Under the pieces are notes generated by a model. The model made no database searches, was not told the origin of the DNA, and saw only the letters and a program-made list of their open reading frames with translations. From an uncultured Burkholderiales bacterium (GTDB lineage Bacteria > Pseudomonadota > Gammaproteobacteria > Burkholderiales > Casimicrobiaceae), in the NCBI GenBank assembly GCA_937944385.1, contig CALDYQ010000037.1, positions 1 through 50,228 of the forward strand: a stretch of DNA of 50,228 bases. The letters run 5' to 3'. Positions 28,864-38,331 of the stretch are shown piece after piece. The first letter of the stretch is position 1; each line of letters starts with the position of its first letter. Position numbers and translations under genes: made by a program.

Positions 28864-29325
28864 CTAGCGCACGCCGAGCAGTTCCACCTCGAACTGCAGG
28901 GTCGCGTTCGGCGGAATCACCCCGCCAGCACCGCGCGCGCCATAGCCGAGTTCCGGTGGAATGGTGAGGATGCGCGTACCGCCGATCTTCATGCCCTGAA
29001 CGCCCTCGTCCCAGCCCTTGATGACCCGGCCGCCGCCTAGAGGAAACTCGAAGGGCTGGCCGCGATCCTTGCTCGAGTCGAACTTGTTGCCACGCTTGCC
29101 ATCGACCCAGAGCCAGCCGGTGTAATGCACCTGGGCGATCTGACCGGCTTTGGCTTCGGCACCGGTGCCGACCTTGGTGTCTTCGTACTTGAGTCCGGTT
29201 GCGGTGGTGATCACTTTGTTTCCTTGAGCTGATTGCGCGGGTGCAGCGGGTGCCGGCTGGGCCAAGGCACCCGTGGCGAGACCGAGCAGGGCCACGGGGA
29301 CGATGAGCGCAGTGCGGATGTTCAT
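28864..29325 (-). CDS. Secreted FKBP-type peptidyl-prolyl isomerase
   Basis: A 153-residue protein with a signal peptide (MNIRTALIVPVALLGLATGA..., cleavage near residue 22) and one FKBP domain from about 40. The isomerase core is clear: TGWLWVDGKRGNKFDSS, GGGRVIKGWDEGVQGMKIG and GYGARGAGGVIPPNATL, which contain the usual active-site residues. It is probably a periplasmic folding helper. Convergent with the oxoprolinase gene 71 bases away. Confidence 0.93.
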   Translation of the reverse strand: MNIRTALIVPVALLGLATGALAQPAPAAPAQSAQGNKVITTATGLKYEDTKVGTGAEAKAGQIAQVHYTGWLWVDGKRGNKFDSSKDRGQPFEFPLGGGRVIKGWDEGVQGMKIGGTRILTIPPELGYGARGAGGVIPPNATLQFEVELLGVR

Positions 29326-29389
29326 GGCGAGAGGCCTCGTGAGACGTTCCCCTGCAATTGTAGGCAGGGCTCGACCGTGCCTGTCGTGG

Positions 29390-31084
29390 CTACCGAGTCT
29401 TGTGGTCGAGATCGCGCAACTCCCGCCGAAGGATCTTGCCTACCGGCGTCTTGGGCAGATCGGCCCGGAAGACGATGTGCCTTGGCTTCTTGTAGCCCGC
29501 GAGGTTCTTTTCGCACCAGTCCCGAACCTGCGCCTCGGTGAGTGCAGGGTCCTTCTTGACGATGAAGGCCTTGACCGCCTCGCCCGACTTCTCGTCCGGC
29601 ACGCCGATCACGGCGCACTCGAGCACGCCAGGGCAACTCGCGATCACATCCTCCACTTCGTTCGGGTAGACATTGAAGCCCGAGACGATGACCATGTCCT
29701 TCTTGCGATCCACGATGCGCACGTAGCCACGCTCATCCATCACGCCAATGTCGCCGGTGCGGAACCAGCCATCGGCAGTCATGACCTTCGCGGTTTCCTC
29801 GGCACGCTGCCAGTACCCCGCCATGACCTGCGGGCCCTTGGCGCAGATCTCGCCCGGCTCGCCGAAGGGCAGGTCGCGTCCGGCCTCATCGCGAATCGTG
29901 ATCCAGGTGGACGGCAGCGGCAGGCCAATGGTGCCCGTGTATTCGGTGTTGTCGACCGGATTGCAGGTCAGCACGGGCGATGTTTCGGACAGGCCGTAGC
30001 CCTCGACGATCGGGCAGCCGGTGGCCGCAAGCCAGCGCTCGGCCACCGCGCGCTGCACAGCCATGCCGCCGCCGTTCGAGACGAGCAGCTCCGAGGTGTC
30101 GAGCTGCGCGAAGCCAGGGTCATTGAGCAGCGCGTTGTAGAGCGTGTTGACGGCCGGAAACACGTGGAGCCGAAATCCCTTGAGCGCCTTGATCGTGCCG
30201 GGGATGTCGCGCGGATTCGGGATCAGGAGCCCGCGCCCACCCAGGCGAAGCACGAGCAGAAAGCAGACCTTGAAGGCAAAGATGTGATAAAGCGGCAAGG
30301 CCACCGCGGTATTGACCTGTTCGGGTACCCGTCCCGTGCGCGGATGGTCGAGCGCGGGCTGCGTCCACGCCTCGCTCTGCAGCACGTTGGCGATGAGATT
30401 GCGATGCGTCAGCGTGGCCCCCTTGGACACACCGGTCGTGCCGCCCGTGTACTGCAGCACTGCCGGGTCTCCGGCACGCGCCGGGGAGGGCGTCAGGGCA
30501 AGGCGACGACCTTTGGCCAACGCATCATTGAAGCCGGTCGCCTCGGGCAGGCTGTAGTCCGGCACGAGCTTTCGGCGCTTGCGCACCACCCAGTTCACGA
30601 GCGTGCCTTTCAGTGGCCCCAGCAGATCGCCCATGGTGGCGAGCACCACGTGTTTGACGGGGGTCCGGGCGAGCACCTGCTCGAGCGTCGAGGCGAAGTT
30701 CTCGAGGACCACGATCGCCTTGGCGCCCGAGTCCTTCAGCTGGTGTTCGAGCTCACGTGGGGTGTAGAGCGGATTGACATTGACCAGCACGAACCCGGCA
30801 CGAATGATGCCGGCCGCTGCGATCGGATACTGAAGCACGTTCGGCAGCATCACCGCCACGCGATCCCCTGGGGCCAGATCCTCGCTTTGAAGAAAGGCAC
30901 CGAACGCGCGGGATGCGAGATCCAAGTCCCGGTAGGTGATCGTCTTGCCGAGGCCGGTAAACGCGGGGCGCGCGGCGTGGGTCGCGAAGGCCTCCTCCAT
31001 GAGCTGCACGAGCGAGACATAGCGGTCGGGGTCGATGTCGGCGGGCACGCCCTTCGGGTAGTGCTTGAGCCAGACGCGGTCCAT
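29390..31084 (-). CDS. fadD: Long-chain fatty-acid-CoA ligase (FadD-type)
   Basis: A 564-residue adenylate-forming enzyme that activates fatty acids with ATP and CoA. The AMP-binding signature YTGGTTGVSKG is at 212-222. Later motifs GYGLSETSP, GEICAKGPQVM and GWFRTGDIGVMDERGYV...DRKKDM, and the catalytic Lys in TPVGKILRREL near the C-terminus, are all present. The start at 31084 is fixed by AAGGAGG about nine bases upstream. It is divergent from the ABC-F gene with a 99-base gap. Chain-length preference cannot be read here. Confidence 0.95.
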   Translation of the reverse strand: MDRVWLKHYPKGVPADIDPDRYVSLVQLMEEAFATHAARPAFTGLGKTITYRDLDLASRAFGAFLQSEDLAPGDRVAVMLPNVLQYPIAAAGIIRAGFVLVNVNPLYTPRELEHQLKDSGAKAIVVLENFASTLEQVLARTPVKHVVLATMGDLLGPLKGTLVNWVVRKRRKLVPDYSLPEATGFNDALAKGRRLALTPSPARAGDPAVLQYTGGTTGVSKGATLTHRNLIANVLQSEAWTQPALDHPRTGRVPEQVNTAVALPLYHIFAFKVCFLLVLRLGGRGLLIPNPRDIPGTIKALKGFRLHVFPAVNTLYNALLNDPGFAQLDTSELLVSNGGGMAVQRAVAERWLAATGCPIVEGYGLSETSPVLTCNPVDNTEYTGTIGLPLPSTWITIRDEAGRDLPFGEPGEICAKGPQVMAGYWQRAEETAKVMTADGWFRTGDIGVMDERGYVRIVDRKKDMVIVSGFNVYPNEVEDVIASCPGVLECAVIGVPDEKSGEAVKAFIVKKDPALTEAQVRDWCEKNLAGYKKPRHIVFRADLPKTPVGKILRRELRDLDHKTR

Positions 31085-31183
31085 CTCCACTCTCCTCCTT
31101 CGCCGATTTCGCTCTTTCGACCGATGGTAGCAGCGCGCCCGGGATGTCCTCCATTCGAAGCGCTCGAGCCCAATACACTGCCC

Positions 31184-33079
31184 ATGATGGCCTGGCTCAC
31201 ACTCACCGACGCATCGCTCGCTTTTGGCATGGCTCCACTGCTCGACCACGTCGATCTCGCGATCGAGCGCGGCGAGCGAATCGGCCTGATCGGACGTAAC
31301 GGCACGGGTAAGTCCTCACTGCTTGCAGTCCTCTCCGGGGCTCGCGCGCTGGACGATGGCACGCGCACCGTGCAATCCGGGCTCGTGCTCGCGAGTGTGG
31401 CGCAGGAAACCCGCTTTGCACCCGAGGCCACGGTGTTCGACGCGCTCGCCGAGGGTCTCGCCGAGGTCGTCGCCGCCCGCAGACGCTTCGAGGCGCGCTC
31501 GGCGGCGGGTGCTCCGCCCGACGAGCTCGCCGCCCTCACGCAGTTTCTCGATCAGCATGGCGGATGGGCGTGGGAGGGGCAGATCGCCAATGCCCTCACA
31601 CAGCTCGGCCTTGCCGCCGACACGCCAGTCGCGGCCCTCTCCGGCGGCCAGAAGAAGCGGCTCGCCATCGCCCGGGCGCTGGTCGCGAACCCCGACCTGC
31701 TCTTTCTCGACGAGCCGACGAACCACCTGGATCTGGCCGCGATCGGCTGGCTCGAGGGCGTGTTGACCGGCTTTCGTGGCGCGATGGTGGTCGTGAGCCA
31801 TGATCGTGCTTTCCTCGATCGTGTCGTCACGCGCATCATCGAGCTCGATCGCGGGCGGCTGACGAGCTATCCGGGCAATTACGCGGCCTACGAGGCGGCC
31901 AAGGCCGAGCAGCTCGCCTTCGAGGCCACGATGAACGCGAAGTTCGACCGACTGCTCGCCCAGGAGGAGGCGTGGATCCGAAAGGGTGTGGAGGCGCGCC
32001 GCACGCGCAACGAGGGCCGGGTGCGCCGGCTCGAGGCGCTCCGGCGCGAGCGGGCGGCCCGCCGCGAACGCATCGGCGAGGCCCGGCTCGAGATCGCGAG
32101 CGGCGCCCCCTCCGGCAAGATCGTCGCCGAAGTCGCAGGCGTCAGTAAATCGTTTGGTGAGAAGGTCATCGTGCGCGATCTGAACCTCACGATCCTGCGC
32201 GGAGACAAGGTGGGCCTCGTCGGGCCGAACGGCATCGGCAAGACGACGCTGCTTCGCCTGATCCTGGGCGAGATCGCTCCCGACGCCGGCCGCGTCCGCA
32301 CCGGGACGAACCTGCGCGTGGCCTACTTCGACCAATTGCGCGAGGCGCTCGACGAGTCGGCAACGCTCGCCGAGTTCATCTCGCCGGGCAGCGAGTGGAT
32401 CGAGGTCGGTGGTCGGCGTACGCACGTGATGAGTTACCTCGCCGACTTTCTCTTCCCGCCCGAGCGCGCCCGCTCGCCGGTCGCCATGCTCTCCGGCGGC
32501 GAGCGCAACCGGCTCCTGCTTGCGCGGCACTTCGCGCGCGAGGCCAACGTGCTCGTGCTCGACGAGCCGACCAACGACCTCGACATCGACACGCTCGACC
32601 TGCTCGAAGAGAAGCTCGCCGACTACCCCGGAACGGTCTTCATCGTGAGCCACGACCGGCGCTTCCTCGACCATGTGGTCACGAGCTGCCTCGTGGCCGA
32701 AGGCGGCGGACTCTGGCGCGAATACGAGGGCGGCATCACCGACTGGCAGGCGCAGATGCGCGTGATGGCGAGCCTCGCCGAGCCGACGGTCCCGGCCGGC
32801 CGCTCGGCATCCGCACCCAAGGCGACGGCCACGCCGGCATCACCGCCCGCAGCCGCACGCCGCAAGCGCTCCTACAAGGAGCAACGCGAACTGGACGAAC
32901 TGCCGGCACGCATCGAGGCGCTCGAACGCGAGCAGTCGGAGGTGAGCACCCTGCTGGCCGACGGTGCGATCTATCGCACCGACCCGACCCGCGCGGCGGA
33001 ACTCGCGCGACGAGCGGCTGAACTCGACGCGTTGATCCTGGCCGCAATGACGCGCTGGGAGGCGCTCGAAGGCGGGTGA
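31184..33079 (+). CDS. uup: ABC-F ATPase, Uup-like
   Basis: A 631-residue cytoplasmic protein with two ABC domains and no membrane part. Domain 1 has Walker A GRNGTGKS (37-44), signature LSGGQKKR and LDEPTNHLD; domain 2 has GPNGIGKT, LSGGERNR and LDEPTNDLD. Between them is the charged ABC-F linker (WIRKGVEARRTRNEGR). The C-terminal coiled-coil with KRSYKEQRELDELPARIEALE is the Uup-type extension. ABC-F proteins act on the ribosome; Uup also affects transposon excision in E. coli. ATG at 31184 or 31187. Confidence 0.94.
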   Translation: MMAWLTLTDASLAFGMAPLLDHVDLAIERGERIGLIGRNGTGKSSLLAVLSGARALDDGTRTVQSGLVLASVAQETRFAPEATVFDALAEGLAEVVAARRRFEARSAAGAPPDELAALTQFLDQHGGWAWEGQIANALTQLGLAADTPVAALSGGQKKRLAIARALVANPDLLFLDEPTNHLDLAAIGWLEGVLTGFRGAMVVVSHDRAFLDRVVTRIIELDRGRLTSYPGNYAAYEAAKAEQLAFEATMNAKFDRLLAQEEAWIRKGVEARRTRNEGRVRRLEALRRERAARRERIGEARLEIASGAPSGKIVAEVAGVSKSFGEKVIVRDLNLTILRGDKVGLVGPNGIGKTTLLRLILGEIAPDAGRVRTGTNLRVAYFDQLREALDESATLAEFISPGSEWIEVGGRRTHVMSYLADFLFPPERARSPVAMLSGGERNRLLLARHFAREANVLVLDEPTNDLDIDTLDLLEEKLADYPGTVFIVSHDRRFLDHVVTSCLVAEGGGLWREYEGGITDWQAQMRVMASLAEPTVPAGRSASAPKATATPASPPAAARRKRSYKEQRELDELPARIEALEREQSEVSTLLADGAIYRTDPTRAAELARRAAELDALILAAMTRWEALEGG

Positions 33080-33117
33080 CCGCGGCCGCGGCCCGGAAAG
33101 GCTCCGAAAGGCTCGTC

Positions 33118-33123
33118 GATAAT
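33118..33123 (+). promoter_or_regulatory. Possible -10 box of ppc
   Basis: GATAAT, 28 bases before the preferred ATG at 33152. It overlaps the in-frame GTG at 33125, making that start unlikely. No convincing -35. The region also holds a near-repeat GGAAAGGCTC/CGAAAGGCTC. Confidence 0.3.
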
Positions 33124-33151
33124 CGTGGCGCTCACTGAGAAGATGCCTCGC

Positions 33152-35896
33152 ATGTCAGACCACGATCTCACCGATGCTTCCGATGTCAAACACGCACCGC
33201 TGCGGCAGGATACGCGCCTACTCGGCCGCATCCTCGGCGACACCATTCGCGCCGAACGGGGGGAAGCGGCCTTCGAACTGATCGAATCGATCCGCCGCGA
33301 GTCGGTGCGCTTCCATCGCGAGGGGGCGACCCACCGTCCGCTCGAGGCCATCCTCTCCGACCTGACGGTCGAGCAGATGCTGGACGTGGTGCGGGCCTTC
33401 ACGTACTTCTCGCACCTGGCCAACATCGCCGAGGATGTGCATCAACACCGTCGCCGACGCCACCACCGTGCGGCGGGCTCCCCGCCGCAGCTGGGCTCGC
33501 TTGCGGCCGCCTTTGCGGCTCTCGCTGCGGCGAAAGTCTCCGGCATGGAGATCTGGCACTGCCTGGCCCGCGCGCTCATCTCGCCCACGCTCACGGCGCA
33601 TCCGACCGAAATCAAGCGCGCCAGCATACTCGCGCTCGAGCGTTCGATTGCCAGTGCCCTGCGGGCAGGCGAGCCCGACACCGACGACCGCGAACGCACG
33701 CTCCGGCGACTGGTGCTGCAGCTCTGGCAGACGGCGATGCTTCGGCTGGCGAAGCTGCGCGTGCGCGACGAGGTGGACAACGCGCTCACCTACTTCCGTG
33801 TGAGCTTTCTCACCGAAGTGCCACGGCTCATCGAGGCGACGGTGCGCGCGCTCGAAGCACACGACCGCACGCGCGTCGAACTGCCCTCGTTCTTCAAGAT
33901 CGGCATGTGGATCGGCGGCGACCGTGATGGCAATCCGTTCGTGAATGCCGACACGCTCGACTACGTGGTCACGGCCCAGTGCGAGCTGATCCTCGCCCAT
34001 TACGCCGAGCGCGTGCATGCGCTCGGTGCGGAGCTGTCGATGTCCACCCGCGTGGTCGAGGTTTCACCCGCGCTCGCGGCACTGGCCGAAGCGAGCGGCG
34101 ATGACTCGCCGTTTCGCCAGGACGAACCGTACCGGCGCGCACTCTCGGGCATCTATTCGCGGCTCGCGGCCACACATCGGGCGCTGCTCGGCCGGCCGCT
34201 TGCCCGCCCACCTCGTCGGGCCGACGCGCCGCTCTACGCGACGCCGGATGAGCTGGCCGAGGATCTCGCCACCATCGCCGAATCACTCGCCGCGCACGGC
34301 GGGCGCATGATCGCAGAGGATCTCGTGGTGCCGCTCAGGCGCGCGGTCGAGACCTTCGGCTTCCATCTCGCGCCGATCGACCTCAGGCAGAACTCGGCTG
34401 TGCACGAGGCCGTGGTGGCCGAACTGCTCGCTGGCGCGGGCGTCTGCGCCGACTACCGTGCGCTCGACGAGTCCGCCCGCATCGCGCTGCTTACACAGGA
34501 ACTCGGCCATGCGCGCCTGCTCGCCTCGCCCTACATGCGGCTCTCCGAGACGGCGCTCTCGGAGCTCGCGATTTTCCGCCGTGCGGCCGAGGTCCATGCC
34601 CGATTCGGCCCGGAGGCCATCCCACGGACGATCATTTCCAAGGCGGAGTCGGTCTCCGACCTCCTCGAGGTCGCGATCCTGCTCAAGGAGGTGGGGCTCG
34701 CCCGAGGGGGCGAGGTACCGCACCTCGCGCTCGGGATCGTGCCTCTTTTCGAGACGATCGAGGATCTCGAACGCGCGCCGGCCGTCCTCACCGAAGCCTT
34801 TGCCCACCCGCTCTACAGGCGCTGGATCGCTGCGCGCGGCGAGGCGAAGGAAGTCATGCTCGGTTACAGCGACTCGAACAAGGACGGCGGCTACTTCACG
34901 GCGAACTGGGCGCTCTACCGCGCGCAGCAGGCGCTGGTCGAGACATTCCGAAAGCACGGCATCCGGCTCTGCTTGTTCCACGGCCGCGGCGGCAGCGTGG
35001 GCCGCGGCGGCGGGCCGTCCTATGAAGCGATCCGCGCCCAGCCCGCGGGGGCAGTGAGCGGCTTTTTGCGCCTGACGGAGCAGGGCGAGATCATCTCGAG
35101 CAAGTACGGCGACCCCGAGCAGGCGGAACGCAATCTCGAAGCCCTGCTCGCGGCGGTGCTCGAAAGCTCGCTCCTGCCGACCGCGACGGAGGACGCGCAG
35201 GTGGGCCGATTCGAGGCGATCGCGGCTGAACTCTCCGCGCTCTCGTTTGCCGAGTACCGCTCGCTCGTCTACGGCGAGGATGGGTTTGCGACCTACTTTC
35301 GCGAGGCCACACCGATCAACGAGATCGCGGAGCTGAACATCGGTTCGCGACCCGCCTCGCGCAAGGGCGGCGGCCGTATCGAGGATCTGCGCGCGATCCC
35401 GTGGGTGTTCGGCTGGGCGCAGACGCGCGTGGCACTGCCCGGCTGGTATGGCTTCGGCACCGCGGTCACGGCCCTGCTCGAGCGTAATCCCGACGCGCTC
35501 GACACCCTGCGGGCCATGGCGCGTGACTGGCCGTTCTTCCGAACGGTGCTGTCAAACGTCGGCATGGTGCTCGCGAAGACCGACCTGAAGATCGGCGCCG
35601 CCTACGCCCAGCTCGTGCAGGACGCCGACCTGCGAGACCGGGTCTGGTCGCGTATCGCCGCCGAATGGAGACGGACCATGGAGGCCTATCGCCTCCTCAC
35701 CGGCCATGAGCCGCTCGCCGACAATCCGGTGCTTGCACGCTCGATCCGCAATCGCTACCCCTACCTCGACCCACTCAATCACGTGCAGATCGAGCTCATC
35801 CGCCGCGTGCGCGCCGGAGACACCGAGGAGCGCACACGCCGCGCGCTGCATCTGACGATCAACGGGCTTGCGGCAGGACTGCGCAACACTGGATAG
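33152..35896 (+). CDS. ppc: Phosphoenolpyruvate carboxylase
   Basis: A 914-residue anaplerotic enzyme that makes oxaloacetate from PEP and bicarbonate. The catalytic His150 lies in LTAHPTEIKR; KEVMLGYSDSNKDGGY, the Gly-rich loop FHGRGGSVGRGGGP and the C-terminal NTG tail that closes the active site are present. There are in-frame starts at 33125 (GTG), 33143 and 33152; I chose 33152. A His/Arg-rich insert at about 97-107 (HQHRRRRHHR) is normal for the His-rich region in some proteobacterial PEPCs. Confidence 0.97.
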   Translation: MSDHDLTDASDVKHAPLRQDTRLLGRILGDTIRAERGEAAFELIESIRRESVRFHREGATHRPLEAILSDLTVEQMLDVVRAFTYFSHLANIAEDVHQHRRRRHHRAAGSPPQLGSLAAAFAALAAAKVSGMEIWHCLARALISPTLTAHPTEIKRASILALERSIASALRAGEPDTDDRERTLRRLVLQLWQTAMLRLAKLRVRDEVDNALTYFRVSFLTEVPRLIEATVRALEAHDRTRVELPSFFKIGMWIGGDRDGNPFVNADTLDYVVTAQCELILAHYAERVHALGAELSMSTRVVEVSPALAALAEASGDDSPFRQDEPYRRALSGIYSRLAATHRALLGRPLARPPRRADAPLYATPDELAEDLATIAESLAAHGGRMIAEDLVVPLRRAVETFGFHLAPIDLRQNSAVHEAVVAELLAGAGVCADYRALDESARIALLTQELGHARLLASPYMRLSETALSELAIFRRAAEVHARFGPEAIPRTIISKAESVSDLLEVAILLKEVGLARGGEVPHLALGIVPLFETIEDLERAPAVLTEAFAHPLYRRWIAARGEAKEVMLGYSDSNKDGGYFTANWALYRAQQALVETFRKHGIRLCLFHGRGGSVGRGGGPSYEAIRAQPAGAVSGFLRLTEQGEIISSKYGDPEQAERNLEALLAAVLESSLLPTATEDAQVGRFEAIAAELSALSFAEYRSLVYGEDGFATYFREATPINEIAELNIGSRPASRKGGGRIEDLRAIPWVFGWAQTRVALPGWYGFGTAVTALLERNPDALDTLRAMARDWPFFRTVLSNVGMVLAKTDLKIGAAYAQLVQDADLRDRVWSRIAAEWRRTMEAYRLLTGHEPLADNPVLARSIRNRYPYLDPLNHVQIELIRRVRAGDTEERTRRALHLTINGLAAGLRNTG

Positions 35897-36236
35897 GACA
35901 CCCCGTTCACGGATTGACACACCTCAGGCGCGGGTTGGCGACGAGCTGCCATACCGCTGACATTCCATCCTCTGCTGCACGCCGTGCCTGACCGCGTCGC
36001 CCCCCGAGAGTCCGCCTCCCCCACCATCGCCGCACACCACAATCGCCGCACAGGCCGCGCTCGCCGCCCTCTTCGACCGCGAAGTTGCGACGCGCACGCC
36101 GCTCGGACAGATGCTGCTCTCCGGCGGGCGACCCGCCTTCGACCCGCCACTGAAGCCTGTTTTTGGCTGATCCGGCCCTGGCGTGGGCGCGTCTTTGGGC
36201 GTCGAACCGAGCGTGCCCTGCGCACGGACGGCCGCG
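35897..36236 (+). other. Gap between ppc and oxyR with a coding remnant
   Basis: No intact gene in these 340 bases. Part of the + strand (about 36042-36170) reads as a protein-like C-terminus ending in TGA, listed separately. Elsewhere I see no terminator, tRNA or repeat that stands out. Confidence 0.6.
36042..36170 (+). pseudogene. Unrecognised C-terminal gene fragment
   Basis: In one frame ending at TGA 36168-36170, 42 codons read like real protein: they begin IAAQAALAALFDREV, continue with TRTPLGQMLL, and end PPLKPVFG. The codon choice (GCC, CTC, GAC, CGC) matches neighbouring genes. Upstream the frame dissolves into Pro/Ser and no start with a ribosome site exists. It resembles the tail of a decayed gene. 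I do not recognise the family, so this may also be chance coding-like sequence. Confidence 0.3.
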
Positions 36237-37190
36237 CTACTGCGGCCGCCGCGCCTTGCGGGCGGTCTTCTGGCGCGCCTCGCCGATGAACGCTCGGGCC
36301 TGGGCGAACACGCGGCCGAGCTCGGCGATCTCGTGCTTTCTTGCCGAGGTGCGCCGGAAGGCGAGCGCGATCGTCCGCGCCGGTCCGCGTGGCGTGAACC
36401 GACGCGTGTAGAGGCTCGTGCCCGAGAGCACGCTGCCCGCGATCGCGAGCTCGGGCAGGAGGGTGTTGCCCAATCCGCTTTCGACCATGTGCGTGAGCGT
36501 GATGAGGCTCGTCGCGGAGAAGGTCTGCGGGTTGCGGGCATCCTTCATATTGCAGGCGGCGAGCGCGTGATCGCGCAGGCAGTGGCCGTCCTCGAGCAGG
36601 AGCAGCCGATCCGGATCGATGCGGTCGACCGGCAGCGGCGAGGTGGCTGCACCGAGCTTCGGATCGGCCGTCACGAACAGGAACTCGTCGTCGAAGAGGT
36701 CGGCGGTTTCAAGGATCGGCGGCAGGTCGTAGGGTAGCGCGATCAGGGCGGCGTCGAGCTGCCCGGCGACGAGCCGCTCCACGCAGACGGCGGTCAGGTC
36801 CTCGCGCAACAGCAGCCGGAGCTTCGGGTACGCCGCCCGCAACTTGGCGAGCGATTTGGGCAGCACGAAGGGTGCGATCGTGGGAATGACGCCAAGCCGG
36901 AAGTCGCCGGTCAGCGGATGGCGCGCCGATGCGCAGAACTCGACCAGGTCCTTGGCTTGGGAGACCAGTTCGCGTGCCCGCTCGACCACGGCTTCACCGA
37001 TGGGGGTGAAGGCCACATGCCGCCGGTCACGCTCGACGAGAACGACATCGAGCGTGTCCTCGAGATCGCGCAGCGAGGCCGACAGCGTGCTCTGGGTAAC
37101 GAAGGCGCGCTCGGCCGCACGGCCGAAGTGCTGCTCTTCGTGGAGCGCGATCAGGTAGCGCAGCTGGGTCAGGGAGGGCAGCGCGGGCAT
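36237..37190 (-). CDS. oxyR: Peroxide-sensing LysR-type regulator OxyR
   Basis: A 317-residue regulator. The N-terminal winged helix (6-65) begins LTQLRYLIALHEEQHFGRAA; the C-terminal sensor domain has LEDGHCLRDHALAAC with Cys204 and Cys213 at the same spacing as the redox pair Cys199/Cys208 of E. coli OxyR. So it most likely senses hydrogen peroxide by disulfide formation. It is divergent from dps across a 200-base gap, an arrangement in which OxyR typically controls dps. Confidence 0.94.
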   Translation of the reverse strand: MPALPSLTQLRYLIALHEEQHFGRAAERAFVTQSTLSASLRDLEDTLDVVLVERDRRHVAFTPIGEAVVERARELVSQAKDLVEFCASARHPLTGDFRLGVIPTIAPFVLPKSLAKLRAAYPKLRLLLREDLTAVCVERLVAGQLDAALIALPYDLPPILETADLFDDEFLFVTADPKLGAATSPLPVDRIDPDRLLLLEDGHCLRDHALAACNMKDARNPQTFSATSLITLTHMVESGLGNTLLPELAIAGSVLSGTSLYTRRFTPRGPARTIALAFRRTSARKHEIAELGRVFAQARAFIGEARQKTARKARRPQ

Positions 37191-37299
37191 TTGGGTCGGG
37201 TCTTGCGTGACGCTTCGATGCGCACAAGTTTAGAGAGCCGACCGCCTGGCGTGCCCCAGCTCATCGACTGAAGCGATCACTCTGGCACGAGTTTGTCAC

Positions 37300-37327
37300 T
37301 GGACAGGTCACCGGACGACCCAATAAT
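37300..37327 (+). promoter_or_regulatory. Likely dps promoter
   Basis: -35 TGGACA (37300-37305) and -10 AATAAT (37322-37327) with a 16-base spacer, each one base from consensus. Transcription would start near 37334, giving a leader of about 57 bases that includes the 14-bp direct repeats. Confidence 0.6.
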
Positions 37328-37338
37328 CGAGTGCAGCG

Positions 37339-37367
37339 CATTGCACTGACACACATTGCACTGACAC
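37339..37367 (+). repeat. 14-bp direct repeat in the dps leader
   Basis: CATTGCACTGACAC occurs at 37339-37352 and again at 37354-37367 with one base between. The pair sits 5-33 bases after the likely start, a position where bound protein or RNA folding would affect dps expression. Confidence 0.85.
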
Positions 37368-37390
37368 GTCACGCAAAGGGAGCGATCCAC

Positions 37391-37861
37391 ATGAAACCGA
37401 ACATCGGCATCAGCGAGAAGAACAGGAAGCGTGTCGTCGGTGCGCTTGCCGACATCCTCGCCAACGAAGTGGCGCTTTACATCGCCACCCGCGGAGCCCA
37501 CTGGAACGTGACCGGACCGCAGTTCGGCGCACTGCATGGCTTCTTCGAGGAGCAGTACGAGGCCCTCGACGAGATCATGGACGAGGTGGCCGAGCGGATC
37601 CGGGCCTTGGGCGAGAAGGCCCCGGCCACGGTGGGCGGCTACGCGATGGCGCGCACGATCGATGACGGCGCGGGCGAGGCGAAGAACGCCTTCGAGATGA
37701 TCGCCGGTCTTCTTGCCGCGCATGAGGCGCTCGCCAGTCAGCTCGTGGCGGCCGCGGAGTTGGCCGACGAGGCCAAGGATCCGGTGACCGAGGACTTTCT
37801 CATCGGTCTCGCGGAGCAGCACCAGAAGATGGCCTGGATGCGGCGCGCCCACCTGGCCTGA
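37391..37861 (+). CDS. dps: DNA-protecting ferritin-like protein Dps
   Basis: A 156-residue protein that forms a 12-mer, oxidises and stores iron, and shields DNA under peroxide or starvation stress. The ferroxidase-site helix is seen as [35 protein letters not shown], with His37, His49 and the acidic residues after them in Dps spacing. The basic N-terminus ([14 protein letters not shown]) may aid DNA binding. AAAGGGAG precedes the ATG by about eight bases. dtd follows 17 bases later. Confidence 0.95.
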   Translation: MKPNIGISEKNRKRVVGALADILANEVALYIATRGAHWNVTGPQFGALHGFFEEQYEALDEIMDEVAERIRALGEKAPATVGGYAMARTIDDGAGEAKNAFEMIAGLLAAHEALASQLVAAAELADEAKDPVTEDFLIGLAEQHQKMAWMRRAHLA

Positions 37862-37878
37862 CGGGGGCGAACGTCACG

Positions 37879-38331
37879 ATGCGTCTGCTCGTGCAGCGCG
37901 TGCGTGAGGCGCGCGTCGAAATCGAGGGCGAGACGGTGGGGGAAATCGGCCCCGGACTGCTCGTTCTCGTGGGCATCACGCATGAGGATGATGAAGCCAT
38001 GGCCGCGCGGCTCGCCGACAAGCTCGTGAGGCTGCGCATCTTCGAGGACGAGGCCGGGAAGATGAACCGTTCGGTCGTCGACACGGGCGGCGCCTTGCTC
38101 GCGGTCAGCCAGTTCACGCTCTACGGCGACACCCGGGGCGGCAACCGCCCGAGCTTCACTGCCGCAGCGCGCCCGGAGCACGCGCGCCCCCTCTTCGACT
38201 GCTTCGTCGACCTCGTGGCCGAGCGGTTGGGCCGCGCGGTGCCGACCGGGCGATTCGGTGCCGACATGCAAGTCCATCTGGTGAACGACGGGCCCGTGAC
38301 GATCTGGCTCGACAGCGCTACGAACCGATGA
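37879..38331 (+). CDS. dtd: D-aminoacyl-tRNA deacylase
   Basis: A 150-residue enzyme that removes D-amino acids and glycine from tRNAs charged by mistake. SQFTLYGD at 77-84 and the NDGPVT motif (136-141, the cross-subunit Gly-Pro motif) identify the DTD family. It follows dps by 17 bases and may share its transcript. Confidence 0.95.
   Translation: MRLLVQRVREARVEIEGETVGEIGPGLLVLVGITHEDDEAMAARLADKLVRLRIFEDEAGKMNRSVVDTGGALLAVSQFTLYGDTRGGNRPSFTAAARPEHARPLFDCFVDLVAERLGRAVPTGRFGADMQVHLVNDGPVTIWLDSATNR

Larger units (their letters stand above)
37191..37390. promoter_or_regulatory. oxyR-dps intergenic control region
   Basis: 200 bases between the divergent starts. It contains a good sigma70-like promoter for dps, imperfect direct repeats GTCAC[T/C]GGAC at 37295-37304 and 37307-37316, and a second pair of perfect 14-bp direct repeats at 37339-37352 and 37354-37367 just after the expected start. 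OxyR contacts could lie here, but I cannot pick out a clear OxyR operator by eye. Confidence 0.6.

Noticed and set aside
29273-31183. Long N-terminal extension of the ABC-F gene
   Set aside because: It overlaps fadD and the FKBP gene in antisense; the ABC domain and a normal start begin at 31184.
33125-33151. GTG start for ppc
   Set aside because: It would overlap the GATAAT -10-like element; the ATG at 33152 gives a normal N-terminus.
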